Assembly (NCBI GenBank): GCA_019415525.1
Contig: DXZA01000067.1
Span: 62,001 to 126,000 of the forward strand
Length of the DNA stretch: 64,000 bases
Source: Tyzzerella sp.
GTDB taxonomy: Bacteria; Bacillota; Clostridia; Lachnospirales; Anaerotignaceae
Direction of reading: 5' to 3'
Part shown: positions 53,638-62,309 of the stretch, piece after piece
Layout of the letters: every line of letters begins with the position of its first letter
Position numbering within the stretch: the first letter of the stretch is position 1
Program-made: the position numbers and the translations under genes
Notes under the pieces: model-generated
What the model saw: only the letters and a program-made list of their open reading frames with translations
What the model was told of the DNA's origin: nothing
Database searches by the model: none

Positions 53638-54213
53638 TTAAATATTAGAAACACCAAGAAGATTTAATACTGATGTTCCTGAATTTCTTTTATTTTCCAT
53701 AACTTCTTTACATTTACGATACTGCCAAAAAGTTTTTTCAGCTTTTTTTTCATCACCATAAACTTTCCAGTATCCGCAGAACTTATAATTTCTGCCACTA
53801 TTTTTTATATATTCAAAAACGTCTTCTTTAGGATATCCAAGGAAAAAGCCTATTTCATGAGGAAATTCTTCACACCCTGTAATTCTTTTTCCTAAAAAGT
53901 TAAGTGTATTTTCTATATCATCAATATTTTTTGGTATATCATACCCTTCACTTTTCAAGAAATAAGCAACTTTTCTATTGGTAATATATGAAAACATTTT
54001 TGTTTTGCGATATACAAGAATAAATATTCTACTTTTACAAGTGTAAAGTACTTTAAAATAAATATCCTTTAAATTTAAAAGATTGTTATATGTATTCATT
54101 TCATTTAAAAGTACTTCACTATCCTCTATAGGACATGAAAAAAGATTAGCCTGTTTTATACCCAAAAGCGTTGGGGCACAATGTAATATAAGCATATTTT
54201 CAAGTGAACTCAT
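53638..54213 (-). CDS. DUF3793 family protein
   Basis: This 191-residue protein matches DUF3793: an N-terminal HCAPTLLGIKQANLFSC, RKVAYFLKSEGYDIP, the conserved CEEFPHEIGFFLGYPKEDV and KFCGYWKVYGDEKKAEKTFW. Function is unknown; in Clostridia it is commonly found with feoAB, flavodoxin and DtxR-type regulators, so an iron-related role is likely. ATG at 54213 follows GGAGG by eight bases. A palindromic operator candidate lies just upstream (54231-54246). Confidence 0.88.
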   Translation of the reverse strand: MSSLENMLILHCAPTLLGIKQANLFSCPIEDSEVLLNEMNTYNNLLNLKDIYFKVLYTCKSRIFILVYRKTKMFSYITNRKVAYFLKSEGYDIPKNIDDIENTLNFLGKRITGCEEFPHEIGFFLGYPKEDVFEYIKNSGRNYKFCGYWKVYGDEKKAEKTFWQYRKCKEVMENKRNSGTSVLNLLGVSNI

Positions 54214-54230
54214 TATAACAACCTCCATTT

Positions 54231-54246
54231 GTTAGTTAATACTAAC
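54231..54246. promoter_or_regulatory. Palindromic operator candidate A
   Basis: GTTAGT and ACTAAC flank four bases, in the gap between the DUF2325 and DUF3793 genes. The half-site also occurs before the DUF2325 gene. Confidence 0.55.
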
Positions 54247-54261
54247 TTTAAACCAAAAAAA

Positions 54262-54540
54262 TTATTTATATTCTTCAAGAATTTTCTTTAATGCACAAGA
54301 ACTACTACTATGACTATGAACCATAGGAATATTATTTTTTTTAGCTTCTTGCACAGCTCCTGAAACCATTTTGTGGGAAACAGTATTTGTAAAAAGTACA
54401 AGAAGGTCAGCTCTCCCTATTTTATTTTTAAAATCCGCTGGCATATGTGTAAACACTTTAGCCTTACATTTAAAACCTTTACATATATCCATATATTGTC
54501 TAACCATACGGTCGTGACCACCTACTATTACAACGCTCAT
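54262..54540 (-). CDS. DUF2325 domain protein
   Basis: This 92-residue protein is a complete DUF2325 domain: SVVIVGGHDRMVRQYMDICK at the N-terminus, ADLLVLFTNTVSHKMV in the middle and MVHSHSSSSCALKKIL at the end. It resembles a small Rossmann-like fold. Its role is unknown; several clostridial iron-regulated loci carry it. The start has GGGAGG upstream, and its promoter overlaps two palindromes. It is the first gene of DUF2325-DUF3793-flavodoxin. Confidence 0.88.
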   Translation of the reverse strand: MSVVIVGGHDRMVRQYMDICKGFKCKAKVFTHMPADFKNKIGRADLLVLFTNTVSHKMVSGAVQEAKKNNIPMVHSHSSSSCALKKILEEYK

Positions 54541-54564
54541 TGTTTCCTCCCTCTAATATTATTT

Positions 54565-54602
54565 GTTAGCACTAACTAACTTGTGATATGATATTATCAC
54601 AA
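54565..54602. promoter_or_regulatory. Operator candidates B at the DUF2325 promoter
   Basis: GTTAGCACTAAC (54565-54576) matches candidate A, and a 22-base palindrome TTGTGATA-N6-TATCACAA (54581-54602) covers the -10 region. Both positions would block transcription if bound. The first resembles DtxR/IdeR-type operators in symmetry and half-site. Confidence 0.6.
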
Positions 54603-54619
54603 TGTATTTTTAATGTCAA
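54591..54619 (-). promoter_or_regulatory. Promoter of the DUF2325-DUF3793-flavodoxin operon
   Basis: TTGACA and TAATAT on the minus strand are spaced by 17 bases, about 50 bases upstream of the DUF2325 start. Confidence 0.65.
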
Positions 54620-54632
54620 CAATATTTTAAAT

Positions 54633-54669
54633 AAAAAAATACTGTTGATAAATGTTATCAACAGTATTA
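54633..54669 (-). terminator. Terminator of aspS
   Basis: AATACTGTTGATAA and TTATCAACAGTATT form a perfect 14-bp stem followed by a U7 tract on the minus strand. Confidence 0.9.
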
Positions 54670-54683
54670 AAAATATTAATTAA

Positions 54684-56447
54684 TTATTTTTCTTTCTTTA
54701 TATCAATTTTAATATGGACATCACTAAGCTGTTTTTCTGATACTTCAGCAGGAGCACCCATCATAACGTCCTGAGCTGATTTATTCATTGGGAATGGTAT
54801 AATTTCTCTTATACTTTCTTCACCAGCAATAAGCATTACCATACGGTCAACACCAGGAGCAATACCTGCATGTGGTGGTGCACCATAACAGAATGCATTA
54901 TACATAGCTGGGAATTTAGCCTTAACATCTTCTTCTCCAAGACCAACCATTTCAAATGCTTTAACCATTATTTCTGGGTCATGATTACGAACAGCACCTG
55001 ATGAAAGTTCAACACCATTACATACAAGGTCATACTGATATGCATATATATCAAGTGGGTCTTTTTCTAAAAGGTCTTTCATACCACCCTGTGGCATTGA
55101 GAATGGATTGTGACAGAATTCAAGTTCACCTGATTCTTCACCAATTTCATACATTGGGAAATCAACAACCCAACAGAATTCATAACGTTCTTTATCCATA
55201 TGACCAGCAACTGTATTACCAAGAATTTTTCTAAATACACCTGCTGTTTTCTGTGCAACACCTTTTTTGCCTGCTGCAAGTCCAACAAAGTCACCTGCTT
55301 TAAGTCCAAGAGCTTCTGTAACAGCATCTTTTCTATCAGCAAGGAATTTTGATATACCACCGGCAAAGTTTCCGTTTTCATCAACTTTAAACCAATATGC
55401 TTTATTTCCTGTCTGAACTTCAACATCAGCACACATTTTATCAATTACTTTTCTAGTTTCTTTACAGTCACTTACAACAACTGCTTTAATTACATTACCT
55501 TCAAATGGACCAAATCCACAATCCTGCATACATTCTGTTGCGTCCTGTAAAACAAGGTCTATACGAAGGTCTGGCTTGTCTGAACCGTAAATTTCCATAG
55601 CATCGTTATATGATACTCTTCTAAATGGTACAGTTGAACCATTTTTATATTTACCGTATTTTGCAAATATAGGTGGAAGAACTTCTTCAAGAACTTTGAA
55701 AACATCTTCCTGAGTAGCAAAAGCCATTTCCATATCAAGCTGATAAAATTCACCAGGTGAACGGTCAGCACGAGCATCTTCATCTCTAAAACAAGGAGCA
55801 ATCTGGAAATATCTATCAAAACCAGAAGTCATAAGAAGCTGTTTAAACTGCTGTGGAGCCTGTGGAAGAGCATAAAATTTTCCTGGATGATTTCTTGAAG
55901 GAACAAGATAATCTCTAGCACCCTCAGGAGAAGAACAAGTAAGAATAGGAGTTGTTATTTCTAAAAATCCCTGTTCTGTCATACTTCTTCTAAGTTCAGC
56001 AACAACATTACTTCTTAATATTATTTTATCTTTTACTGCTGGATTTCTTAAATCAAGATAACGATATTTAAGACGTGCGTTTTCATCAGCATCTTTTGAA
56101 TGATTAATTTCAAAAGGAAGCTCATTATATATACATTTTCCAAGTACTGTAATATCAGTTGGAACAACTTCAATTTCACCTGTTGGAATATTATTGTTTT
56201 TGCTTGAACGCTCTCTTACAACACCTGTAATTGAAAGTGTTGATTCACAATTTACATCAGAGATTTTATCCATCATCTCTTCTGTTTCAATAACTACCTG
56301 TGTAGTACCGTAAAAATCTCTTAATACAAGGAAACCAAGAGTTTTACTTACCTTTCTTAAATTTTCGTACCAACCTACAATGGTAACTGTTTCGCCGACA
56401 TTGTTTATACGCAAGTCGTTACATGTATGAGTTCTTGACTGAAACAT
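54684..56447 (-). CDS. aspS: Aspartyl-tRNA synthetase
   Basis: This 587-residue class IIb synthetase has an N-terminal OB-fold anticodon-binding domain, motif 2 FRDEDARADRSPGEFYQLDMEM (near residue 215), a bacterial GAD insertion domain (about 285-420) and motif 3 GIAPGVDRMVMLIAG. The length is typical of bacterial AspRS. ATG at 56447 follows AGAGG by seven bases; an upstream GTG-like start is not needed. It is monocistronic. Confidence 0.97.
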   Translation of the reverse strand: MFQSRTHTCNDLRINNVGETVTIVGWYENLRKVSKTLGFLVLRDFYGTTQVVIETEEMMDKISDVNCESTLSITGVVRERSSKNNNIPTGEIEVVPTDITVLGKCIYNELPFEINHSKDADENARLKYRYLDLRNPAVKDKIILRSNVVAELRRSMTEQGFLEITTPILTCSSPEGARDYLVPSRNHPGKFYALPQAPQQFKQLLMTSGFDRYFQIAPCFRDEDARADRSPGEFYQLDMEMAFATQEDVFKVLEEVLPPIFAKYGKYKNGSTVPFRRVSYNDAMEIYGSDKPDLRIDLVLQDATECMQDCGFGPFEGNVIKAVVVSDCKETRKVIDKMCADVEVQTGNKAYWFKVDENGNFAGGISKFLADRKDAVTEALGLKAGDFVGLAAGKKGVAQKTAGVFRKILGNTVAGHMDKERYEFCWVVDFPMYEIGEESGELEFCHNPFSMPQGGMKDLLEKDPLDIYAYQYDLVCNGVELSSGAVRNHDPEIMVKAFEMVGLGEEDVKAKFPAMYNAFCYGAPPHAGIAPGVDRMVMLIAGEESIREIIPFPMNKSAQDVMMGAPAEVSEKQLSDVHIKIDIKKEK

Positions 56448-56485
56448 GAATACACCTCTCACTTTTTCAAATACTATTAAAAATA

Positions 56486-56515
56486 ATTATATCCAATTAA
56501 ATAGTATATCACCAA
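56486..56515 (-). promoter_or_regulatory. Probable promoter of aspS
   Basis: TTGGTG and TATAAT on the minus strand are 18 bases apart, about 40 bases before the start. No T-box motif is visible. Confidence 0.45.
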
Positions 56516-56573
56516 TTATTTGTTTTTTCTATATTAAGTCTAAATTTAACCTATAAATAATTAAATTACATGT

Positions 56574-56603
56574 AAAAAAGGACACTATAAAGTGTCCTTT
56601 TAA
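56574..56603 (-). terminator. Terminator of rplM-rpsI
   Basis: AAAAGGACACT and AGTGTCCTTTT form a perfect 11-bp stem with an ATAA loop and a U tract, 50 bases after the rpsI stop. Confidence 0.9.
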
Positions 56604-56653
56604 TTTTAAGTAGTCTGAATTGATAGAAAGACAATTCCAAACAATTCCAAAAA

Positions 56654-57046
56654 TTATCTTTTTGAGAACTGTGGAGCACGTCTCGCTGCTTTGAGACCGT
56701 ATTTCTTTCTTTCTTTCATTCTTGGGTCTCTTGTAAGGAAACCTGCGCTCTTTAAAGCTGGTCTGTAATCTGTATCAGCTTCAAGTAAAGCTCTTGAAAT
56801 ACCGTGTCTGATAGCACCTGCCTGACCTGTGAAACCACCACCATAAACGTTTACTAAAACGTCGAATTTAGCTGTTGTTTCTGTAAGCTCAAGTGGCTGA
56901 CGAACGATAAGTTTTAATGTTTCAAGACCGAAATATTCGTCGATATCTCTTTTATTTATTGTGATTTTTCCGTTGCCTGGTACTAAATAAACTCTAGCTA
57001 CGGATGATTTTCTTCTACCTGTACCATAGTATCTAGCTGCTGCCAT
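56654..57046 (-). CDS. rpsI: 30S ribosomal protein S9
   Basis: This 130-residue S9 starts AARYYGTGRRKSSVARVYL and ends with the basic tail DPRMKERKKYGLKAARRAPQ and the terminal QFSKR that reaches the P-site tRNA. Length is normal. It follows rplM by 22 bases with a good site. Base composition is less AT-rich than its neighbours, as expected for highly expressed genes. Confidence 0.98.
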   Translation of the reverse strand: MAAARYYGTGRRKSSVARVYLVPGNGKITINKRDIDEYFGLETLKLIVRQPLELTETTAKFDVLVNVYGGGFTGQAGAIRHGISRALLEADTDYRPALKSAGFLTRDPRMKERKKYGLKAARRAPQFSKR

Positions 57047-57068
57047 TTTTCTTCCTCCTCTCGTTTAA

Positions 57069-57506
57069 TTAAAAGTTTAATTCTAATACTTCAGGTTTCT
57101 GAGCTGCATGTTTGTGGTCTGGACCTGCATATACATGAAGCTTTCCAAACATTTTTCTTCCGAGAGCATTCTTTGGAAGCATACCCTTAACAGCATGTTT
57201 GATAACTTCTTCTGGTTTCTTTTCAAGCTGTTTTTTAAGAGTAATTGTTTTTAATCCTCCGATGTAACCTGTGTGATGTGTGTAAACCTTCTGGTCTAAC
57301 TTTTTACCTGTTACAGCGATTTTTTCAGCATTAACGATGATTACATAATCACCTGTGTCAACGTTTGGTGTGTAAATTGCTTTGTTTTTACCTCTTAAAA
57401 CTTTAGCAACTTCTGATGCAAGACGTCCTAATGTCTTATCAGTAGCGTCTACAACGTACCATTTTCTTTCAACTTCTGCAGCTTTTGCGATAAAAGTTGT
57501 TCTCAT
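57069..57506 (-). CDS. rplM: 50S ribosomal protein L13
   Basis: This 145-residue L13 shows KWYVVDATDKTLGRLASEVA at the N-terminus, YTPNVDTGDYVIIVNA, and HAVKGMLPKNALGRKMFGKL near residue 110. It is the first gene of rplM-rpsI, preceded by a consensus promoter and a structured leader of about 165 bases that is likely to mediate autoregulation. Confidence 0.98.
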   Translation of the reverse strand: MRTTFIAKAAEVERKWYVVDATDKTLGRLASEVAKVLRGKNKAIYTPNVDTGDYVIIVNAEKIAVTGKKLDQKVYTHHTGYIGGLKTITLKKQLEKKPEEVIKHAVKGMLPKNALGRKMFGKLHVYAGPDHKHAAQKPEVLELNF

Positions 57507-57529
57507 TGTTTTTACCTCCCTTAATACAT

Positions 57530-57625
57530 TTAATTGACTCTTTGAATTTGTATTTTCTTTGGGAAAAGAAAATTACAATCTCCACCATACATATTTTATG
57601 TATGCCTTATTGAGTCCCACATTAA
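57530..57625 (-). ncRNA. Structured rplM leader (L13-leader-like)
   Basis: On the minus strand TTAAT and GACTC (57612-57625) pair with GAGTC and ATTAA (57530-57540), enclosing two hairpins: CATACAT/ATGTATG and a longer stem with TTTTCTTT and AAAGAAAA arms. The closing strand ends just upstream of the rplM ribosome binding site. An L13 leader is known from Bacillus; equivalence here is inferred from position and structure. Confidence 0.65.
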
Positions 57626-57677
57626 TACTTATATATTTAAAGCCAAAAGGCTCTAAAGTCATTACATAACGGTATAT

Positions 57678-57706
57678 ATTATATTATAACAAATTATCTT
57701 TGTCAA
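57678..57706 (-). promoter_or_regulatory. Promoter of rplM-rpsI
   Basis: TTGACA and TATAAT on the minus strand, both perfect, are spaced by 17 bases. Confidence 0.9.
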
Positions 57707-57709
57707 CAT

Positions 57710-57744
57710 AAAAATATTGATTTTTATTATAAAATCAGTATTTT
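57710..57744 (-). terminator. Terminator of truA
   Basis: AAAATACTGATTTT and AAAATCAATATTTT pair with one mismatch, directly after the truA stop and next to the rplM promoter. Confidence 0.7.
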
Positions 57745-58481
57745 TAATAATATATTTTCATAAGTGTAAGACCTTCTGGTCCTGCTGTTTTTCCTGCTCT
57801 ACTTCTGTCACAAGAATTTATTATATCTTCCATATCTAATGGATTAATTTTTGAAAGTCCAACATATATAAGCGTACCTGCTATAATTCTAACCATATTA
57901 TATAAAAATCCATCACCAGTAACATATATTTCAACAACATTTCCATTTTTTTTAACAGAAATATCAAATATTGTTCTAACTGTTGATTTTACCTCTGTTT
58001 GAGCAGAACAAAAACCTTTAAAATCATGAGTTCCCTTAAAATATTCTGCCGCAATTTTCATTTTATCAATATCAAGAGGTTTATAAACAAACTCAGTATA
58101 AGCTCTTTCCAGCGGATTTTTATATTCTGCATTATATATACGATATCTATAAGTCTTTTTTACACAGTTATATCTTGGGTGAAAATCATCATCAACTTCT
58201 TTAGCACAGTTTACAACAATATCCTGTGGAAGAAATGAATTTAAAGCACGTGGTATTCTTTCAATAGGTATATTTGTATCAACATTAATAAGAACTCTTT
58301 GACCAAGAGCATGAACACCTCTATCAGTACGGCTTGCACCTGTTATTTCAAATTCTTTTCTAAAAAGAGAGTTACAAGCCTCATATATTTTCTGTTCAAC
58401 AGTAACAACAGGGTCACCTTTTTGTCTTTGCCAGCCAAAATAATTTGTTCCGTCATATGCAACAGTTAAAAGTATATTCAT
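57744..58481 (-). CDS. truA: tRNA pseudouridine(38-40) synthase
   Basis: This 245-residue enzyme modifies U38-U40 in the tRNA anticodon stem. The start is NILLTVAYDGTNYFGWQRQ, the catalytic Asp is in ASRTDRGVHALGQ near residue 55, and GDGFLYNMVRIIAGTLI lies near residue 200. It normally follows ecfT in Clostridia; here an acyltransferase gene intervenes and its stop overlaps the truA start (TAATG), giving translational coupling. Confidence 0.96.
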   Translation of the reverse strand: MNILLTVAYDGTNYFGWQRQKGDPVVTVEQKIYEACNSLFRKEFEITGASRTDRGVHALGQRVLINVDTNIPIERIPRALNSFLPQDIVVNCAKEVDDDFHPRYNCVKKTYRYRIYNAEYKNPLERAYTEFVYKPLDIDKMKIAAEYFKGTHDFKGFCSAQTEVKSTVRTIFDISVKKNGNVVEIYVTGDGFLYNMVRIIAGTLIYVGLSKINPLDMEDIINSCDRSRAGKTAGPEGLTLMKIYY

Positions 58482-59518
58482 TATGCTTTTCTCCTCTCTT
58501 TAATTTTTATATAAATATAAGAAACAGCAAAAACAACACCATATGTTAATACAAATTTTGATATAAAGCTAAATGATAAATCAGTTATAAAATGTCGCCA
58601 CATATAATGAGTTGCTTCATATATCAATATACAATGATAAAGATATATGTAAAAACTAAGATTGTCTATACCTCTTAAAAGTGCAAATTTATCCATAATT
58701 TTTTCACCAAATATTTTTGCAAACATAAGTACAAAAAGTATAGCAGAAAATATATACATTGTATGAATATCTTCAACAAAATTTAACTGTATATTTCCCA
58801 ATGAATTGATATAACTAAATCCACCATTAGCCAAAAGCATAATTATAAATATTATTGTAATTATAATTTTGTTTTTAAGTATACCTTCAAAGAATTTATC
58901 ATAATTAACACCTATATAGCACCCACAAACCCAATAAGCCAAATATGAAGTAAAAAGTCTATCGTTATATATAAAATGTATTTCAGGGTTTATAAGGCTT
59001 ATAATAGACGGTAACCATTTATGACAAAAAATCATAATAAGTATTGAAAAAGGAATTGCAATAAAAGAATTTATATTTTTAGTCATTTTTATCCATAAAG
59101 GCATAAATAAATAAAATTGGAATATTATAACTACAAAATAAAAATGGCTTACAAGATTTCCTAAAAGTATTGATTTTATAAGTTCAAATAAATTAAAACC
59201 TGTATAATAATTATTATATATAAAATAAATATAATATACAGTAACACTTATAATATAAGGCAATAATATTTTTTTAAATCTTGAAATTATAAATTTAAAG
59301 TAATCTAGCTGTTTATTTTTAAATCCAATAAAAAATTTAATACTGCTTAAAAGTATAAATCCTTGCACTACAAAAGCAGAAAGACGCCAAGGTATAAATA
59401 TACCCATATAAAAAATACTGCTTTTATCAAGGTCATTTACAGATGAAGAACATATATGTATAAGCATTACAAGTACACATAAAAGTACGTTTATAAAAGA
59501 AAGCTCTTTTCTTCTCAA
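58481..59518 (-). CDS. Membrane acyltransferase family 3 protein
   Basis: This 345-residue integral membrane protein has about ten helices with the Acyl_transf_3 pattern: INVLLCVLVMLIHICSSS (catalytic His in the first helix), ISRFKKILLPYIISV and YHCILIYEATHYMW near the C-terminus. Such proteins acylate sugars, wall teichoic acids or lipids. The TTG start follows GGAGGGG by five bases. It has been inserted between ecfT and truA, a normally conserved neighbourhood, and overlaps truA by one base. A terminator directly precedes it. Confidence 0.85.
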   Translation of the reverse strand: MRRKELSFINVLLCVLVMLIHICSSSVNDLDKSSIFYMGIFIPWRLSAFVVQGFILLSSIKFFIGFKNKQLDYFKFIISRFKKILLPYIISVTVYYIYFIYNNYYTGFNLFELIKSILLGNLVSHFYFVVIIFQFYLFMPLWIKMTKNINSFIAIPFSILIMIFCHKWLPSIISLINPEIHFIYNDRLFTSYLAYWVCGCYIGVNYDKFFEGILKNKIIITIIFIIMLLANGGFSYINSLGNIQLNFVEDIHTMYIFSAILFVLMFAKIFGEKIMDKFALLRGIDNLSFYIYLYHCILIYEATHYMWRHFITDLSFSFISKFVLTYGVVFAVSYIYIKIKERRKA

Positions 59519-59530
59519 AAATACCCCTCC

Positions 59531-59562
59531 AAAAAAAGACCTTGATATTTCACAAGGTCTTT
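59531..59562 (-). terminator. Terminator between ecfT and the acyltransferase gene
   Basis: AAAGACCTTG and CAAGGTCTTT form a perfect 10-bp stem followed by U7, which runs directly into the acyltransferase ribosome binding site. Confidence 0.9.
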
Positions 59563-59567
59563 ATATT

Positions 59568-60371
59568 TTAAAATACATATCTTAAAACAAAACTAAGTAC
59601 AACATAAATTACAATAATAACATAAGCCTTATAATCACCTTTGCTATATCTCATAACATTCATTCTTGTTCTGTTTTCAGCACCATTATAACATCTTGCC
59701 TCCATAGCCATAGCAAGTTCATCAGCACGTCTAAAAGCTGATATAAAAAGAGGAACAAGTATAGGTACAAGACTTTTTGCTTTTTGCATTAAATTACCTG
59801 TATCAAAGTCAGCACCTCTTGCCTGTTGTGCCTTCATAATTTTATCTGTTTCATCAAGTAAAGTTGGTATAAATCTTAAAGCTATTGTCATCATCATAGC
59901 AATTTCATGAGAAGGAACACCTATTTTTTTAAGTGGTCTAAGTATATATTCAATACCATCTGTAAGCTGTATAGGTGTTGTTGTAAGAGTCATAAGAGAT
60001 GAACCAACAATAAGAAGTATAAGTCTTAAACACATTAAAACAGCCATATATACACCTTTAGATGTTATTGTAATAATACCCCAGTTAAAAAGTACAGTTC
60101 CTTCACTTGTTGTAAATACATTTAAAAACGCTGTAAAAATTATAATTACAAAAATACTTTTTATACCTCTAAGCATAAATGAAAGAGGTACTTTTGACGC
60201 TTTTATAGTAGCAGCTAAAGCAAGTATAACAAAAGCATATGCAATAAAGCTATCCATTATAAAAAGTGAAATAATATATATAAATGTAGCAATAATTTTT
60301 ACTCTTGCATCAAGTCTGTGGATTATAGAGTCCACAGGATAAAATTGTCCTATTGTAATATCTCTTATCAT
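59568..60371 (-). CDS. ecfT: Energy-coupling factor transporter transmembrane protein EcfT
   Basis: This 267-residue membrane protein links the ATPases to substrate-binding S components for vitamins. It has about five hydrophobic helices, IHRLDARVKIIATFIYIIS near the N-terminus, and the two Ala-Arg-Gly-type coupling motifs QQARGADF and MEARCYNGAEN (second motif ARC in place of ARG). ATG overlaps the stop of the fused ATPase gene (ATGA). The S components are not in the window. Confidence 0.93.
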   Translation of the reverse strand: MIRDITIGQFYPVDSIIHRLDARVKIIATFIYIISLFIMDSFIAYAFVILALAATIKASKVPLSFMLRGIKSIFVIIIFTAFLNVFTTSEGTVLFNWGIITITSKGVYMAVLMCLRLILLIVGSSLMTLTTTPIQLTDGIEYILRPLKKIGVPSHEIAMMMTIALRFIPTLLDETDKIMKAQQARGADFDTGNLMQKAKSLVPILVPLFISAFRRADELAMAMEARCYNGAENRTRMNVMRYSKGDYKAYVIIVIYVVLSFVLRYVF

Positions 60372-62188
60372 ATTTCTGTACCTCCAGTAAGTATTCTGTA
60401 AAGAACATCTGCAGCTTCATCAGTTGTATAAACATCACTAGGTACATCAATATTCATATTCTTACTAAGTTTTTCAAAAACATAGCTTATTTGTGGTGCA
60501 GCAAGTCCCATTTTTTCAACTTCATCAACACGAGCAAAAACTTCTCTTGGAGTACCTGTCATTACACATTTACCTCTATGCATAACAACAATACGGCTAA
60601 CAAGTTTTGCAACATCTTCCATAGAGTGAGAAACAAGAATAACAGTTATACCGAGTTTTTCTTGCATTTTTTTAACTGCATCAAGAATTTCATCACGTCC
60701 TTTAGGGTCAAGACCTGCTGTTGGCTCATCAAGAACAAGAACCTTTGGCTCCATAGCAAGTACACCGGCTATTGCAACACGTCTTTTTTGACCACCAGAA
60801 AGTTCAAAAGGAGATTTTTCATAATATTCTTCAGAAAGACCAACAGTTTCAAGAGCAGATTTAACTCTACGTTTAACTTCATCTTCAGGAAGTTTCATAT
60901 TTGTAGGGCCAAAAGCTACATCTTTATATATTGTCATTTCAAAAAGCTGATGTTCCGGATATTGGAATACAAGACCAACTTTTTGTCTTATTTCTTTAAG
61001 TTTAGTTTTATCAGCAAATATATCTTTTCCATCAAGATATATAGTACCACTTGTAGGGGTCATAATAGCATTAAGGTGCTGTATAAGTGTAGATTTTCCT
61101 GAACCTGTATGACCTATAACACCTATAAATTCTCCTCTTTTAATAGATATATTAATATCATCAAGAGCTTTCTTCTCAAAAACAGTACCTTCATTATATA
61201 TATGTGTAAGGTTTTTAATCTGTATACCGTCAAAATTACTGCTTCCATCAAAGCTATTTTCAGCTTCTTTTTTAAGTTTATCTACATCAAGAGGAATATC
61301 TCTGTTTATTTCTGATAAATTAGCCTCTACACCTTTAATACGACAAATTTCAGATACCATTTCATCAACATTTAAAACATCAGAAGCAATATTCACACCT
61401 TTTTTATTAAGAATATTAGCAACCTCTGTAACCTGTGGCACATCAAGACCAAATCCTTTTAATTTATCTACCTGACAGAATATTTCTTTTGGAACACCTT
61501 CCATAACAACATCACCGTCATCAATAACAAATACTCTATCAGCACGAACAGCCTCGTCCATATAATGAGTAATAAGTACAATAGTTATACCTTCCTCTTT
61601 ATTAAGACGCATAACAGTTTCAATAACATCTTTTCGTCCTAAAGGGTCAAGCATAGCAGTAGGCTCATCAAGTACAATACAATCTGGTTTCATAGCAAGT
61701 ACACCTGCTATTGCTATTCTTTGTTTTTGGCCTCCAGAAAGTTTTGAAGGTGAATTTTTTCTATATTCTTGCATACGTACTGTATCCAAAGCAGAATTTA
61801 CTCTATTATGTATTTCTGAAGATTCAAGACCTAAGTTTTCAGGGCCAAAAGCAATATCTTCCTCAACAACAGTAGCAACAAGCTGGTTATCTGGATTTTG
61901 GAAAACCATTCCTGAACTTTGTCTTATATCCCATACAAATTCATCATTTTTAGTATCAAGTCCTTTAATCCATAAAGTTCCTTCTGTTGGTTTAACAAGA
62001 GCATTTATATGCTTTGCAAAAGTTGATTTACCAGAACCATTATGACCAAGTACTGCTACAAACTCACCTTTTTTAATAGAAATATCTACATTTTTAAGAG
62101 CAAGAAAACTTTCTTCTTTAGTTCCTTCCTCAGTATCAATCATTCTTTTATATTCATAGGTTAAACCTTTTGCTTTAACCATATCCAT
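60368..62188 (-). CDS. Fused energy-coupling factor ATPases EcfA1-EcfA2
   Basis: One uninterrupted frame of 606 residues contains two complete ABC domains. The first (about 1-285) has Walker A GHNGSGKST at 48-56, LSGGQKQRIAIAGVLAM and VLDEPTAMLDP; the second (about 320-606) has GHTGSGKST near 355, LSGGQKRRVAIAGVLAM and VLDEPTAGLDP. A linker of 35-40 residues joins them. In most Firmicutes these are two genes in this position. The domains contain complete Q loops (FQNPDNQ and FQYPEHQ) and switch His residues (ITHYMD and VSHSME). ATG at 62188 follows GGCGG; ecfT overlaps the stop. The fusion would enforce a 1:1 heterodimer. Confidence 0.93.
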   Translation of the reverse strand: MDMVKAKGLTYEYKRMIDTEEGTKEESFLALKNVDISIKKGEFVAVLGHNGSGKSTFAKHINALVKPTEGTLWIKGLDTKNDEFVWDIRQSSGMVFQNPDNQLVATVVEEDIAFGPENLGLESSEIHNRVNSALDTVRMQEYRKNSPSKLSGGQKQRIAIAGVLAMKPDCIVLDEPTAMLDPLGRKDVIETVMRLNKEEGITIVLITHYMDEAVRADRVFVIDDGDVVMEGVPKEIFCQVDKLKGFGLDVPQVTEVANILNKKGVNIASDVLNVDEMVSEICRIKGVEANLSEINRDIPLDVDKLKKEAENSFDGSSNFDGIQIKNLTHIYNEGTVFEKKALDDINISIKRGEFIGVIGHTGSGKSTLIQHLNAIMTPTSGTIYLDGKDIFADKTKLKEIRQKVGLVFQYPEHQLFEMTIYKDVAFGPTNMKLPEDEVKRRVKSALETVGLSEEYYEKSPFELSGGQKRRVAIAGVLAMEPKVLVLDEPTAGLDPKGRDEILDAVKKMQEKLGITVILVSHSMEDVAKLVSRIVVMHRGKCVMTGTPREVFARVDEVEKMGLAAPQISYVFEKLSKNMNIDVPSDVYTTDEAADVLYRILTGGTEI

Positions 62189-62260
62189 TAGCTTCACCGC
62201 CTGAAAATATTAAGTCTATGGCATTTAAAAAAATGCTCACAGCTAGTGAAATAATAATTT

Positions 62261-62304
62261 AAAAAAGGTGAAATGTCAATATTTTTTACTGACAAATCAC
62301 CTTC
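62261..62304 (-). terminator. Terminator after the 99-residue membrane protein gene
   Basis: AAGGTGA and TGTCA segments pair with their complements over 14 positions with a small mismatch, followed by U6 on the minus strand. Confidence 0.8.
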
Positions 62305-62309
62305 ATATA

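Noticed and set aside
54581..54602. Rex or CRP binding site at the DUF2325 promoter
   Set aside because: The half-sites TTGTGA/TCACAA resemble both, but the spacing (10 bases between TGTGA and TCACA) does not fit CRP, and the core does not fit Rex.
60368..62188. EcfA1-EcfA2 fusion as an artefact
   Set aside because: The linker is in frame, contains no homopolymer-rich break and preserves coding character, so a genuine fusion is more likely.
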